From: a bacterium C-53
GTDB taxonomy: Bacteria; Bacillota; Clostridia; Lachnospirales; Lachnospiraceae
Length of the DNA stretch: 64,000 nucleotides
Assembly: GCA_003612525.1 (NCBI GenBank)
Contig: RAZD01000002.1
Span: 186,001-250,000, forward strand
Reading direction: 5' to 3'
Part shown: positions 25,227 through 34,195 of the stretch, one piece after another
Numbering within the stretch: position 1 is the first letter of the stretch
Layout of the letters: each line of letters starts with the position of its first letter
The notes under the pieces: generated by a model
The model's input: the letters and a program-made list of their open reading frames with translations, nothing else
Told to the model about the DNA's origin: nothing
Databases searched by the model: none
Program-made: the position numbers and the translations under genes

Positions 25227-26873
25227 TTACAACAGAGAAAGTTTCTCTGCAACACGAGCAATCGTACGTCCCATAGGCATTGTGTAAAGTTCTTCTTTTC
25301 GAACCCCTCTTAACCGGATAATCAAAACAAAATAAATCATCATACCGCAAATGATGGAAATCAGTGTTGAGACAATATTCGGAAGTCCCAGCGCGCATAG
25401 CTTATAGATTCCAAAGATAAACAGCCCCATAATTCCAGATGAGAGCGCAGGAACGATAAATGTGCGCGCAATCTCCTGTCTGTATCGAAGATACTTGTGA
25501 ATCGCCATCTGATTCAGGATGCTCATCAGAAGTGCAAATACAAAATTGGCAATCACAACCGCATAAATTTCAAGATCTGTTTTTGTAAGCAGCACATAAA
25601 GCACAGCCACATGAACCACAAGCGAAATTAAAGCATTTCGAACCGGAATCTTCATACGGTTAATTCCCTGTAAAATGCCATTTGTAAGCGTTGACATCGA
25701 AAAAAACAGGATATTAATGCATCCTATATGCATCAAACCTGCCGCAAGTTCGTATCCGTCACGAAAAAGCATGGACATAATCGGAAGGGCCAGTACGCCC
25801 AGACCTACCGCACATGGAAATGCAATCACCATCGTAAACCGCATCGCAGCCGAAATCTTCTTTCTCGCCGATTTCTTATCACCGGAAGAAATACAGGATG
25901 CCAGCGTAGGCACAGTAGAAGCGCTCATTGCATTGGAAAGCGCAATCGGCACATTCAGGAGAAGTTTGTATTCTCCCGTAAATACCCCCCATACAGATGT
26001 CTTTTCCACACCTTTTCCATTCATGGTCATAATACGATTGAACATCCCGTTATCTATGATATCACAGACATTATAAATTGCCGTACTTAGAATAACAGGT
26101 ACAATCGTCATAATAATTATATGAAAGACCTCACCGTATCCTTCCTTTACCTTTGAAGTATCCCGGCGGTTCTGGCGGCGGAGCGTGGAACTGAACATAA
26201 TGAGGACAATCAGCAAAAAAACAAGTCCGATGAATGCACCGGAGCTTGTTCCGATCGTGCTTCCTGCCGCGCCGAAAGCAGGCGCATATGATTGATTCCT
26301 CAGAATAGCCGCTACTTTTTTTCCATAAGAAAACAGATAATTCGCGGCAACTATACTGACTACGGCATTCGCAATCTGCTCTAAGACCTGTGACACCGCT
26401 GTCGGAATCATTGTCCCCATTCCCTGAAAATACCCTCTGACAACCCCCATTACCGCTACAATCAAAAGCGTCGGGGCAAATACACGCAGCGCAATCGCGC
26501 TCATTGGCTCACTCATCAGAGTACCGGCAAAAAATTCCGCTCCAATCAAAATGAAAAAGCAGACAGCTCCTCCCGTCAGAAATGCAAAAATCAGCGCTCC
26601 TTTGAAAACACGGTTGGCATTCCGATACTGCCCGTTTGATATTCTCGCGGATACAAGTTTGGAAACGGCAAGCGGAAGGCTGTAGGAAGAGATCAGAAGC
26701 ATAATATTATAAACCTGATAGGCGGCAGCATAATAGCCATTGCCCTCCGGACCGATAATGTTTGTGACGGGAATCCGGTAAAACATACCGATCAATCTTG
26801 TTATAATTCCCGCAACAGCAAGTATGCCGCCTTGTACTATAAAATTTGAACCCTTCTTCGGTCTCCTGCCCAT
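25227..26873 (-). CDS. SpoVB / MurJ-type polysaccharide flippase
   Basis: A 548-residue polytopic protein (about 14 hydrophobic segments) of the MVF/polysaccharide transporter superfamily. The N-terminus, GGILAVAGIITRLIGMFYRIPVTNIIGPEGNGYYAAAY, is typical of the SpoVB/YtgP group, which flips lipid-linked cell-wall or cortex precursors. Whether this is the sporulation SpoVB or the vegetative YtgP paralogue cannot be decided from sequence alone. The start codon follows the DUF3048 gene by three bases, indicating co-transcription. Confidence 0.88.
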   Translation of the reverse strand: MGRRPKKGSNFIVQGGILAVAGIITRLIGMFYRIPVTNIIGPEGNGYYAAAYQVYNIMLLISSYSLPLAVSKLVSARISNGQYRNANRVFKGALIFAFLTGGAVCFFILIGAEFFAGTLMSEPMSAIALRVFAPTLLIVAVMGVVRGYFQGMGTMIPTAVSQVLEQIANAVVSIVAANYLFSYGKKVAAILRNQSYAPAFGAAGSTIGTSSGAFIGLVFLLIVLIMFSSTLRRQNRRDTSKVKEGYGEVFHIIIMTIVPVILSTAIYNVCDIIDNGMFNRIMTMNGKGVEKTSVWGVFTGEYKLLLNVPIALSNAMSASTVPTLASCISSGDKKSARKKISAAMRFTMVIAFPCAVGLGVLALPIMSMLFRDGYELAAGLMHIGCINILFFSMSTLTNGILQGINRMKIPVRNALISLVVHVAVLYVLLTKTDLEIYAVVIANFVFALLMSILNQMAIHKYLRYRQEIARTFIVPALSSGIMGLFIFGIYKLCALGLPNIVSTLISIICGMMIYFVLIIRLRGVRKEELYTMPMGRTIARVAEKLSLL

Positions 26874-26876
26874 ACG

Positions 26877-28034
26877 TTAACTTATCTCCACTTTGTCTCC
26901 ATAAGTGTCCTGAATAATGCAGATCCAGGTCTTGCCCTGATTCACTACAATCTCATGGCCTTCCGTATCATAGTACCGGACGCTCCCCTGATCGCCATCA
27001 TAGCGAATCCAGTATCCTTTCTCCGCTTTTCCTTTCGTAATATAAATCATATCACCACCCGCATGACAGTCAAAACCGAGATATCCTTTGTCATCCACTT
27101 CTTCCCAGGAAGAATACTGCAAAATTAAATTGTCAACTGCCAGCTGTTCATCATTTACATCGTCAATCTGTGGTTCCCCATACTGGTATCGATAATATTT
27201 TCCGTCTTCCTCCTTGTACTCAAACCACGGTTCATTAATAAAATATCCGGGCTTTATAACTTTCGCATCGAAGGCGTCTACATTCGGCACAATTGTCTCA
27301 TTATCATCTGCAAATGTAAATTTTCCTTTATAATCATTACGATATTCCGTGCGGTATTTCATTCTCCTGATTCCCTCATTAATGCCTTTACCACTTGCAT
27401 AGGCATTATGAGGAGCCACTCGGTCACTTGTCCGATAATACACGATTCCTCCAACACCGGCAAGACCGCTCAGATTATCCACAAAATCCTGTTCAAGCAG
27501 CGATACCGCATATGCCGACTGACCATAATGCGCATAAATAGCGTCCAGCTCCAGTGCGTAATAGACAAAATAATTCCGACAGCTTCTCACAGACCCGATT
27601 TTGTCCTGCTTGTCGTAATCTTCAAAAATTCCCATTAACCGCGTAATCGACCTCTCCACGACACATTCATAGATAATATCTGCTGCACTGACACCGGACA
27701 TCGGCTGCGCTTCTTCAATATTATTCAGCATTACAGCCACCGGACGCCTGTCTCCTATAGATTCATCTACCCATTTTCCAGTCAGATAACTCCGCACTTT
27801 CCCGTCTTTCCGTTCTCTCGGCATGCCATAACTTGAGGTGTGGCCATTTGCTGCTATCAGTCCGCTCTCCTCCACCCCATTTGCCGATACATTCGGATCG
27901 GGGTATGCGTCAGGGTCCTCCACGGAAGCCGCATCGGGGTCTTCACCCGGCACACTGCCCTGTCCGCTGCAGCCTGCAAGGACAAAAATGCATCCCAAAA
28001 GAACAACAGCTAATTTCCATTTTTTCATTTTCAT
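26877..28034 (-). CDS. DUF3048 lipoprotein (YerB-like)
   Basis: A 385-residue secreted lipoprotein with lipobox VLAGC (cysteine near residue 22). The mature part carries the DUF3048 pattern: RRPVAVMLNNIEEAQPMSGVSAADIIYECVVE, VRSCRNYFVYYALELDAIYAHYG, and a C-terminal segment with DMIYITKGKAEKGYWIRYD. In Bacillus the YerB homologue is a lipoprotein of unknown function. A serine- and aspartate-rich linker follows the lipid site. GGAGAA directly precedes ATG 28034, so the second methionine (28028) may be the actual start. Confidence 0.87.
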   Translation of the reverse strand: MKMKKWKLAVVLLGCIFVLAGCSGQGSVPGEDPDAASVEDPDAYPDPNVSANGVEESGLIAANGHTSSYGMPRERKDGKVRSYLTGKWVDESIGDRRPVAVMLNNIEEAQPMSGVSAADIIYECVVERSITRLMGIFEDYDKQDKIGSVRSCRNYFVYYALELDAIYAHYGQSAYAVSLLEQDFVDNLSGLAGVGGIVYYRTSDRVAPHNAYASGKGINEGIRRMKYRTEYRNDYKGKFTFADDNETIVPNVDAFDAKVIKPGYFINEPWFEYKEEDGKYYRYQYGEPQIDDVNDEQLAVDNLILQYSSWEEVDDKGYLGFDCHAGGDMIYITKGKAEKGYWIRYDGDQGSVRYYDTEGHEIVVNQGKTWICIIQDTYGDKVEIS

Positions 28035-28051
28035 TTCTCCATTCTGTCTCT

Positions 28052-28549
28052 TTATCTTGTAATTGCAAGTGATGATAATATTTTTTCCTGTTTTTCTTCC
28101 ATGACTTTGGCTTCTTCCTGAGTCATATGATCGTAACCAAACAAGTGTAACATACTATGCGCAATAAGGAAAGCAAATTCTCTTTTTAAACTGTGTCCGT
28201 ATTTCTCTGCCTGTTCAGATGCGCGTTCCGCTGAAATAATGATATCCCCAAGCAGCAGCTCACCTGTTTCCGGATGAAAATAATCAAGGCTGTCTTTCTC
28301 CAGACCGGAAAAATCCGCCGGAGTATCATAATCTGCCATCGGAAATGAAAGCACGTCCGTCACCGAGTCGATTCCTCTGTACTCCCGGTTCATTTCCCGG
28401 ATCGACGCATTATCCGTAATCAAAAGATTAATTTCTGCCTCATACGGGCACCCTTCCTGTTCAAGCGCCTGCAGCGCCACAGCTCTGAAAATTTCCTCAT
28501 AAGGCAGTGAAAGCTCAAAATCCGTTTCCTTCTCAACGCAAAAAGTCAT
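28052..28549 (-). CDS. ybeY: rRNA maturation endoribonuclease YbeY
   Basis: Zinc-dependent endoribonuclease needed for 16S rRNA 3' end maturation. The zinc motif HSMLHLFGYDH (HxxxHxxGxxH) is intact near the C-terminus, and the family segments MNREYRGIDSVTDVLSFPM and LGDIIISAERA are present. ATG 28549 (MTFCVEKETDF) follows an AAGGAGG by 12 bases and gives about 165 residues. An upstream in-frame extension lies within the preceding gene and has no family match. The phoH-yqfF-ybeY order is conserved in Firmicutes. Confidence 0.95.
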   Translation of the reverse strand: MTFCVEKETDFELSLPYEEIFRAVALQALEQEGCPYEAEINLLITDNASIREMNREYRGIDSVTDVLSFPMADYDTPADFSGLEKDSLDYFHPETGELLLGDIIISAERASEQAEKYGHSLKREFAFLIAHSMLHLFGYDHMTQEEAKVMEEKQEKILSSLAITR

Positions 28550-29711
28550 AATACAGTGTTTCCTCCTTAAAGTACTTTTGAACCTGTTCAAACTCATTCA
28601 CTGTTATATTACACTCACTTAACATGGCTTTTTTTTGTATGTCACTTATAATCGAATCAATTTCTTTTTTATAATCAATTTGCGTTTCGGGCGAGTTATG
28701 AATCTGCTCTGTAATAGAAGAAATAACCATATCCGACAACAGTACTATAGCCGCCTCTTTGTGCTTTGGATGAAGATTGAGCGGACTGCATTCCTCAACC
28801 AACTCAATCAAGTCGGGGGGAAACTTATTCTTTTCCATAAGCTCCCTGTTCTTCTCATAATAGTTTTCGTCCATAAGTATTCCTATCCTTCTATAATAGG
28901 CCCCACACTTGACCAGATCGCGATTGAGTCCAAGATTACCCGCAATCCTGTCACTGAGATACGCAGTATGGATTGCCAGAAAATACACATCCTTATTCTG
29001 ATTCTTCAATTGTCTCAAAAGCGCAAATTCCGTGTCATTAATTTCCTTATATTTCTCTTTATATACAACAACCACATTCTTCTTATATACATATAATGCG
29101 ATAGACAATATAAAAATATTCAGAAACAGCCCAATCGCAGGGTTAATGACCATATTCACGGTCAATTTAAAAAATTTAAGCACGGAAAGCGCCATATAAA
29201 GCACTACGCTGATGCAGGATATCATAATCAGCGGCCTGACAATCTGAAAATCATCCTCACTTGTGTGTACATAAACTGCCATTGCAAAAAGTCCTGTTAT
29301 AAAAAAATAAAAAAATACATCCGTTGCCGATGATGACAGCAATGTAATATTTATACAGAACAGGGCATATGCGCAGATACCGCATGCAAAATTGGACAAC
29401 AGCATGAAGATCAGTCCAAACGAAAGCAGGGGCATTACAAAAGAAGGCAGAAAAGCGCCTCCTGCGCACGCAAACAGACCCGCAAGATAACTAAACAGTA
29501 TCCTTCCGGGATTTTCCAATTCTTTCTTATAGGTTTCAATTATATAAACCAGGATTCCGCTTCCTGTCACATTTACTACAATATTGCGAACGGTTTCCGT
29601 GGCGGAGCCACGCAGAAACCATGATACGGAGCCAATCAGTCCGACCGTAGCGATTGTGATCAAAATACCGACCGTTATAAATCCCGTTTCTTTTCTTTTC
29701 CTTTCTTCCAT
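28533..29711 (-). CDS. Degenerate YqfF/PgpH-type 7TM-HD protein lacking the HD metal site
   Basis: A 392-residue protein at the place where YqfF/PgpH, a cyclic-di-AMP phosphodiesterase, normally stands. About seven hydrophobic segments fill residues 13-215. The cytoplasmic part keeps traces of the HD domain: H248 in AIHTAYLSDRIA, then GAYYRRIG (270-277) where family members read GAYYHDIG, and KEAAIVLLSDMV (318-329) matching KEAAIMLADSV. The catalytic HD pair is replaced by RR and the downstream HHGT is missing. The large N-terminal extracellular domain of PgpH is also absent. Catalysis is therefore unlikely; a sensing or scaffold role is possible. It overlaps phoH by 37 bases, with AGAGGT before ATG 29711. 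Confidence 0.7.
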   Translation of the reverse strand: MEERKRKETGFITVGILITIATVGLIGSVSWFLRGSATETVRNIVVNVTGSGILVYIIETYKKELENPGRILFSYLAGLFACAGGAFLPSFVMPLLSFGLIFMLLSNFACGICAYALFCINITLLSSSATDVFFYFFITGLFAMAVYVHTSEDDFQIVRPLIMISCISVVLYMALSVLKFFKLTVNMVINPAIGLFLNIFILSIALYVYKKNVVVVYKEKYKEINDTEFALLRQLKNQNKDVYFLAIHTAYLSDRIAGNLGLNRDLVKCGAYYRRIGILMDENYYEKNRELMEKNKFPPDLIELVEECSPLNLHPKHKEAAIVLLSDMVISSITEQIHNSPETQIDYKKEIDSIISDIQKKAMLSECNITVNEFEQVQKYFKEETLYYDFLR

Positions 29712-30703
29712 GCAGACCTCTGTTTCTTCTTTTCTTTACTCTTTATCGTATTTTCTTCATATTCTTCATATGCTTTTACTATTTTCTGCACAAGCGGATG
29801 ACGCACTACATCCTGTGATGTCAGATAACAAAAGCCTATATCTTCCACTCTGCCCAGAACTTTTTGCGCAACATCCAGGCCGGAACGTACCCCGGCAGCA
29901 AGATCTTTCTGTGTGGAATCACCGGTAATGATTACTTTTGACCCGAAACCAATTCTTGTCAGGAACATTTTCATCTGAGCCGGTGTCGTATTCTGGGCTT
30001 CGTCCAGAATGATAAACGCATTGTCAAGCGTCCGTCCTCTCATATATGCAAGCGGAGCAACCTCTATAAGACCTTTCTCCATATTTTTTTGAAACGTATC
30101 AGCTCCCATAATCTGATAAAGCGCGTCATATAACGGCCTCAAATACGGATCAACTTTGCTCTGCATATCTCCGGGAAGAAAGCCAAGCTTCTCACCCGCC
30201 TCAATTGCAGGACGCGTCATAATAATACGACCTACATCGCCGTTTTTAAAAGCGGTAATTCCCATTGCCATTGCAAGATATGTCTTACCGGTTCCGGCAG
30301 GCCCCAGTCCGAACACTATCATCTTGTTTCGGATTGCATCGACATACGCTTTCTGTCCAATCGTTTTCGGCTTTACCGGTTTTCCCTGAATCGTATGACA
30401 TATGCATTCTTTATCCAGCTCAACAATCTTCTCTTCCTGATGTTCGAGTGAAAGAGCCAGTGCATAATCCACATTCTGCTCATTAATGAGATTGCCTCTT
30501 TTAGACAATTCAATCAGCTGCCGGAAAATATTCTCCGCCTGCTTCGAAGCGGATGCAGAGCCTATAATTTTCAGATTACCGTCGCGCTCAACAACAGTCA
30601 CATTACATGCACGTTCTATTTTCTTCACAAAAGTATCAAACTGTCCGAACACATTCTGTATATGTTCGGCAGGTATCTGAATCACAATTTCCGTAATACT
30701 CAT
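29675..30703 (-). CDS. PhoH family protein (PhoH/YlaK-like ATPase)
   Basis: A 342-residue cytoplasmic ATPase, with the Walker A GLGPAGTGKTYLAMAM near residue 135 and Walker B LDEAQN near 234. An N-terminal KH-like region covers about residues 40-75 (DGNLKIIGSASASKQAENIF). The C-terminal tail is very basic (KKQRSAWKKGKEKKRDL). Proteins of this kind are proposed to act on RNA alongside YbeY. It overlaps yqfD by four bases and is followed by the YqfF-like gene, the classic yqfD-phoH-yqfF-ybeY order. Confidence 0.93.
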   Translation of the reverse strand: MSITEIVIQIPAEHIQNVFGQFDTFVKKIERACNVTVVERDGNLKIIGSASASKQAENIFRQLIELSKRGNLINEQNVDYALALSLEHQEEKIVELDKECICHTIQGKPVKPKTIGQKAYVDAIRNKMIVFGLGPAGTGKTYLAMAMGITAFKNGDVGRIIMTRPAIEAGEKLGFLPGDMQSKVDPYLRPLYDALYQIMGADTFQKNMEKGLIEVAPLAYMRGRTLDNAFIILDEAQNTTPAQMKMFLTRIGFGSKVIITGDSTQKDLAAGVRSGLDVAQKVLGRVEDIGFCYLTSQDVVRHPLVQKIVKAYEEYEENTIKSKEKKKQRSAWKKGKEKKRDL

Positions 30704-31932
30704 TCTTCCGTCTCCCTGTTGTCTTCGGGTACGGTCACTGTAACCATTTCCGTATCCTGCCTTTTTTCCATCAACAGAATCACATCAACCATTCCCTTCG
30801 CAAGACAATTTTCACCCACTATTCCTATTTTAACATCATTTTCTATAATTTGAACCCCCTTTTCTTCCAAATCGTCAAGAAATTTCTTAAGGTTTTCTTT
30901 ACAAAGCGCTGCCGCCTCCTCTTTTGTGTACTTTTTCTTCACAGTCCTGTATTCGCTTGTCGTGCGAAGCGTCACTGTAACCGGCAGTGTAAAGTACTCG
31001 GAAAGCCTGATCTGCTTTGTATCCTCCACACGGTCAAACTCCGGAAAAGGATTATCAAAAATATGGAATTTAAGGTTCTTTGAAAATAATGAAATGCTTC
31101 CGTCATATCTCTTTTTTCCCGTATATTCCTTCTCCGTGTGGAGAAATGGCAGGGAATACTCATAGGGTAACCGTGTTTTCAAATAAATATCAGCGTCTGC
31201 CTTTACATACTGCATCCCCACCAGCGTTTTAAAATCATCAAGCACAGGTACCGCGCCTGAGACAAGAATCTGGTTTGCCGAAACCATATCGCCTTTTCTT
31301 ACCTTCGGGCTTCCCGCCCTTGTAACAATGGCGACAACTTCTCCCTCTCTCTCCGCAATCAGGTCGGACGGCTTTTCAACGGTTTCTTCCTGACGCAGAA
31401 TTTCATTTTCTTTCAACTCCACGATCAGACAGGTTCCGTCTATCCGGGCTGACGCCCATGTCACATCGTTGTACTCGGCACGAATCAGTTTCTCAATAGC
31501 CTCGCAGTCTACTTTACTTTTTCTCATTCCATATTTATAATTATTATCACTCAAAAGCTTTAAAATCATATCTGAAGTTTTTGAGTAATTGCCGCTGATT
31601 CTTATATCCCAGATATAGAGAGACATCACCAGCAGAATCATCAGGAAAACAAGAATTCCGGCAAAGAACAGCTTCCTTTTCCTGTAACGGTGCATGAAAA
31701 AAGGCAGTCCATATTTTTCTATTATGGCCACCTTTGTTTTCGTCTTCCTTATAACCGGGCGCAGCTGTAAAAAGGATTTTCTGCTCATGTAAAGGATGTA
31801 AAAACGTCCATGATTTTCCACACCCCACACATGAATGCTGCGGTTACCGCACAAATTCATAAAACGTTCCGGCGAAAAACCGGAAAGTCTCACTTTCACG
31901 TAGCCCTTCAGCCATATAATAATTCGATTCAT
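30700..31932 (-). CDS. yqfD: Sporulation protein YqfD
   Basis: A mother-cell membrane protein of about 410 residues, associated with sporulation in Bacillus. One membrane helix lies near residues 88-110 (FFAGILVFLMILLVMSLYIW), followed by an extracytoplasmic domain with DIRISGNYSKTSDMI and a C-terminal conserved segment. The N-terminal LKGYVKVRLSGFSPERFMNLC fits the family. ATG 31932 is preferred, although its AAAGGAG is 13 bases away; GTG 31944 is too close to that site. It follows yqfC, as in other endospore formers. Confidence 0.88.
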   Translation of the reverse strand: MNRIIIWLKGYVKVRLSGFSPERFMNLCGNRSIHVWGVENHGRFYILYMSRKSFLQLRPVIRKTKTKVAIIEKYGLPFFMHRYRKRKLFFAGILVFLMILLVMSLYIWDIRISGNYSKTSDMILKLLSDNNYKYGMRKSKVDCEAIEKLIRAEYNDVTWASARIDGTCLIVELKENEILRQEETVEKPSDLIAEREGEVVAIVTRAGSPKVRKGDMVSANQILVSGAVPVLDDFKTLVGMQYVKADADIYLKTRLPYEYSLPFLHTEKEYTGKKRYDGSISLFSKNLKFHIFDNPFPEFDRVEDTKQIRLSEYFTLPVTVTLRTTSEYRTVKKKYTKEEAAALCKENLKKFLDDLEEKGVQIIENDVKIGIVGENCLAKGMVDVILLMEKRQDTEMVTVTVPEDNRETEE

Positions 31933-31967
31933 ACAGATAGCCACGCTCCTTTTACGGCTGTTCTAAA

Positions 31968-32261
31968 TTATTTCCAGACAATTTGCCTGATACATCCGCT
32001 GATTCTCATATCTTCATTATTGTAATAATCAATCGATAAATTGCATCCCTCAATCTGTACCTGACAGGTCTTGGTCTGCAAGAGGATGCAGCAGTCTTCA
32101 TACAACAGAATTCCCTTATAATTTTCTATATACAGATCACTGTTTCCGGTTACGGTCAGAATGGCGGAGCCCAGTACCAAATCTTTCGGCAGGCTGAGGG
32201 ATTCCACCATCCGTTCCCTTCTCTGTTTTTGCAGTTCACGTTTCTCATACTTTTTTCTCAT
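31968..32261 (-). CDS. yqfC: Sporulation protein YqfC (YabP family)
   Basis: A 97-residue protein of the YabP/YqfC family, under sporulation sigma control in Bacillus. The body SLSLPKDLVLGSAILTVTGNSDLYIENYKGILLYEDCCI and the final SIDYYNNEDMRISGCI fit the family well. The N-terminus is basic. ATG 32261 has no good ribosome site; ATG 32207 (MVESLSLP) has AAGGGA close by and may be used instead. It lies 24 to 36 bases ahead of yqfD. Confidence 0.85.
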   Translation of the reverse strand: MRKKYEKRELQKQRRERMVESLSLPKDLVLGSAILTVTGNSDLYIENYKGILLYEDCCILLQTKTCQVQIEGCNLSIDYYNNEDMRISGCIRQIVWK

Positions 32262-32303
32262 GGAAAATCTTATGACTGCTTATGGAAAAATATGATTGAT
32301 TAC

Positions 32304-33629
32304 TTATTTTTTTCCTGAATTTTTACTCCTTTCGGGTACAAAAAAGATAAATACCAATGAACTCACAAGCAGCAGTCCCGGATAAAACAGGTTTGGAATC
32401 ACTTCGAACGCTGACAGCTCAAACCCCAGTTCGTTTGCCGCGGACAATGCTACCAGCATCTGTGCGCCGTAAGGAATCACTCCCTGAAACACACAGGAAA
32501 AAGTATCCAGAATGGATGCTGACTTTTTAGGCGTAATCCCATATTCCAGGGCCATCTCGGAAGCAATCGGATTGGCCATAACAATCGCCACCGTATTATT
32601 TGCCGTCGCAATGTCCATCGTACCGACCAGAAGGCCCATGCCAAGCTGTCCGCCTTTCTTTCCTTTAAAGACTTTTCGAATTGCCAGAAGCAATGCTTCA
32701 AAGCCGCCATATTCGCGAATTAACGCACACATAGCGGAGACAAGAATCGCCACCATACATGTCTCAAACATTCCAGCAGCGCCGGAACCCATATTTCCGA
32801 TCAATTCAACCGGTGTGATCTGTCCCATTGCCAGCATAATCACAGCTCCCGAGACAATACCGACCAAAAGCACCACAAATACATTGATGCCAATCACGCC
32901 GCCAACCAGAACTAATATGTAAGGAATGATCTGAATTAAATTATATTCCTGGGATACCGCGCCGTTTAAATCCGTACGCAACGATAAAATCAGAATAATT
33001 GCAAGCGTAGCAAGCGCTGCCGGAAAAGCAATGCCAAAGTTTTCACGAAATTTATCTTTCATTGCGCATCCCTGACCATTGCACGCCGCAATTGTAGTAT
33101 CTGAAATAAATGACAGATTATCCCCGAACATGGCGCCTCCCATCACGGATCCCACACATAACGGCAGACTGAATCCCGATGCCGTAGAAACGGCCACCGC
33201 TATCGGTGTAATCAAAGTAATGGTTCCCACTGAAGTTCCCATTGCCGTAGATACAAAGCAGGCCACCACAAACAATACCGCAACCGCAAACCTTGCCGGA
33301 ATCAGAGACAACATAAAATATGCAACGCTCTCCGCGCTGCTCCTTCCCACCACTCCTACAAAAGTCCCGGCGGTAAGGAAGATTAAAAGCATTGTAATGA
33401 TATTCTTGTCTGCCATCCCCTGTGCCATCACAGCAAGTTTATCATCAAATTTAAGTCCTCTATTCTGAAGACATGCTGTGAGAATAGCCGCCAAAAAAGC
33501 GGTCACAATCGGAATGTTGTAAAATCCCATCGGAATTTTCATAACATACTCAAATATAATTCCCAGCCCCAGATATAAAATCAGGAAAACACCAATCGGC
33601 AGAAGCGCCTTAGGATTACTTTTTTTCAT
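32304..33629 (-). CDS. NhaC-family Na+/H+ antiporter
   Basis: A 441-residue polytopic transporter with about ten hydrophobic segments and the ion-transporter signature GGAMFGDNLSFISDTTIAA near residue 175, which is typical of the NhaC family of sodium:proton (or amine) antiporters. Substrate cannot be decided from sequence. It starts at ATG 33629 with GAGAGG 9 bases upstream; a TTG start eight codons earlier is less likely. The gene stands alone with its own promoter-like sequence at 33713-33742. Confidence 0.87.
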   Translation of the reverse strand: MKKSNPKALLPIGVFLILYLGLGIIFEYVMKIPMGFYNIPIVTAFLAAILTACLQNRGLKFDDKLAVMAQGMADKNIITMLLIFLTAGTFVGVVGRSSAESVAYFMLSLIPARFAVAVLFVVACFVSTAMGTSVGTITLITPIAVAVSTASGFSLPLCVGSVMGGAMFGDNLSFISDTTIAACNGQGCAMKDKFRENFGIAFPAALATLAIILILSLRTDLNGAVSQEYNLIQIIPYILVLVGGVIGINVFVVLLVGIVSGAVIMLAMGQITPVELIGNMGSGAAGMFETCMVAILVSAMCALIREYGGFEALLLAIRKVFKGKKGGQLGMGLLVGTMDIATANNTVAIVMANPIASEMALEYGITPKKSASILDTFSCVFQGVIPYGAQMLVALSAANELGFELSAFEVIPNLFYPGLLLVSSLVFIFFVPERSKNSGKK

Positions 33630-33712
33630 AAATTGTGCCCTCTCATTCTTCAATAGTAATACGTTCTGATCAATTGCTCTTCCCAGAAAGTTTCAAAAAC
33701 TCTTTATTTATT

Positions 33713-33742
33713 ACTTTACCATGTATCTAAAATAATGGTCAA
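33713..33742 (-). promoter_or_regulatory. Possible promoter of the NhaC-type antiporter gene
   Basis: On the minus strand TTGACC (-35, 33737-33742) and TAAAGT (-10, 33713-33718) are 18 bases apart, 84 bases upstream of ATG 33629. The surrounding sequence is AT-rich. It is a modest match to the sigma-A consensus. Confidence 0.35.
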
Positions 33743-33916
33743 GAAGAAACTGGAATTCCGGGAGTGTTTGGTGTTTTATACTCCTATGCTGTATTTTTCT
33801 ATAAAACCCCCACGGCATGTATTTTAGGCAAAATAAAAGGCAGCAATCCATTATGAACCCTGCTTAAATAATCTTCTGCTTTCAATTCTCTCTTATATTT
33901 ATAGAATGTATTCGTA
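33743..33916. other. AT-rich intergenic stretch with no gene found
   Basis: The gap between the antiporter start (33629) and hicA (33968) is 338 bases. Apart from the two promoter regions annotated here, I see no conserved reading frame, RNA gene or strong hairpin. Its low GC compared with flanking genes, and the plus-strand hicAB cassette next to it, would fit an insertion site, but no flanking repeats were found. Confidence 0.5.
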
Positions 33917-33947
33917 TTGACAAATAGTACTATATATGATACTATAT
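33917..33947 (+). promoter_or_regulatory. hicAB promoter overlapped by operator-like repeats
   Basis: TTGACA (33917-33922) and TACTAT (33940-33945) form a promoter with 17-base spacing. The octamer TACTATAT occurs twice, at 33928-33935 and 33940-33947, 12 bases apart. ATAGTACTAT (33924-33933) is a perfect palindrome and ATGATACTAT (33936-33945) is a near copy. Repeats placed over the spacer and -10 are where the DNA-binding HicB antitoxin would be expected to repress its own operon. The binding role is inference. Confidence 0.55.
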
Positions 33948-33967
33948 GTAAAAAGGAGACAATTACA

Positions 33968-34195
33968 GTGCCAAACGTAAAAAAGCTAATTGAAAAAATG
34001 AAGCAACAACCAAACGGAATACGGCCTGAAGAAATAGACAAAGTTTTAGCCGCATATGACTATATCCCGGCAAGGCAAAAAGGAAGCCACAAGCATTATC
34101 TGAATAAAGAAACCGGGGATTTGATAACTATAAAACAAGAAAATCCATTAAAAAAGGCTTATGTTGTGGATGTGCTGAGTAGGATAGGGGAATAA
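33968..34195 (+). CDS. hicA: HicA-family toxin (mRNA interferase)
   Basis: A 75-residue protein of the HicA double-stranded RNA-binding-like fold that cleaves mRNA when not bound by its antitoxin. The catalytic histidine is in KGSHKHYL, and the C-terminal KKAYVVDVLSRIG fits the family. GTG 33968 is chosen because AAAGGAG lies 8-9 bases upstream; the frame stays open back to TTG 33917, but that codon is the -35 element. It is followed after 47 bases by hicB in the same direction, opposite to nearly all neighbours. Confidence 0.87.
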   Translation: MPNVKKLIEKMKQQPNGIRPEEIDKVLAAYDYIPARQKGSHKHYLNKETGDLITIKQENPLKKAYVVDVLSRIGE

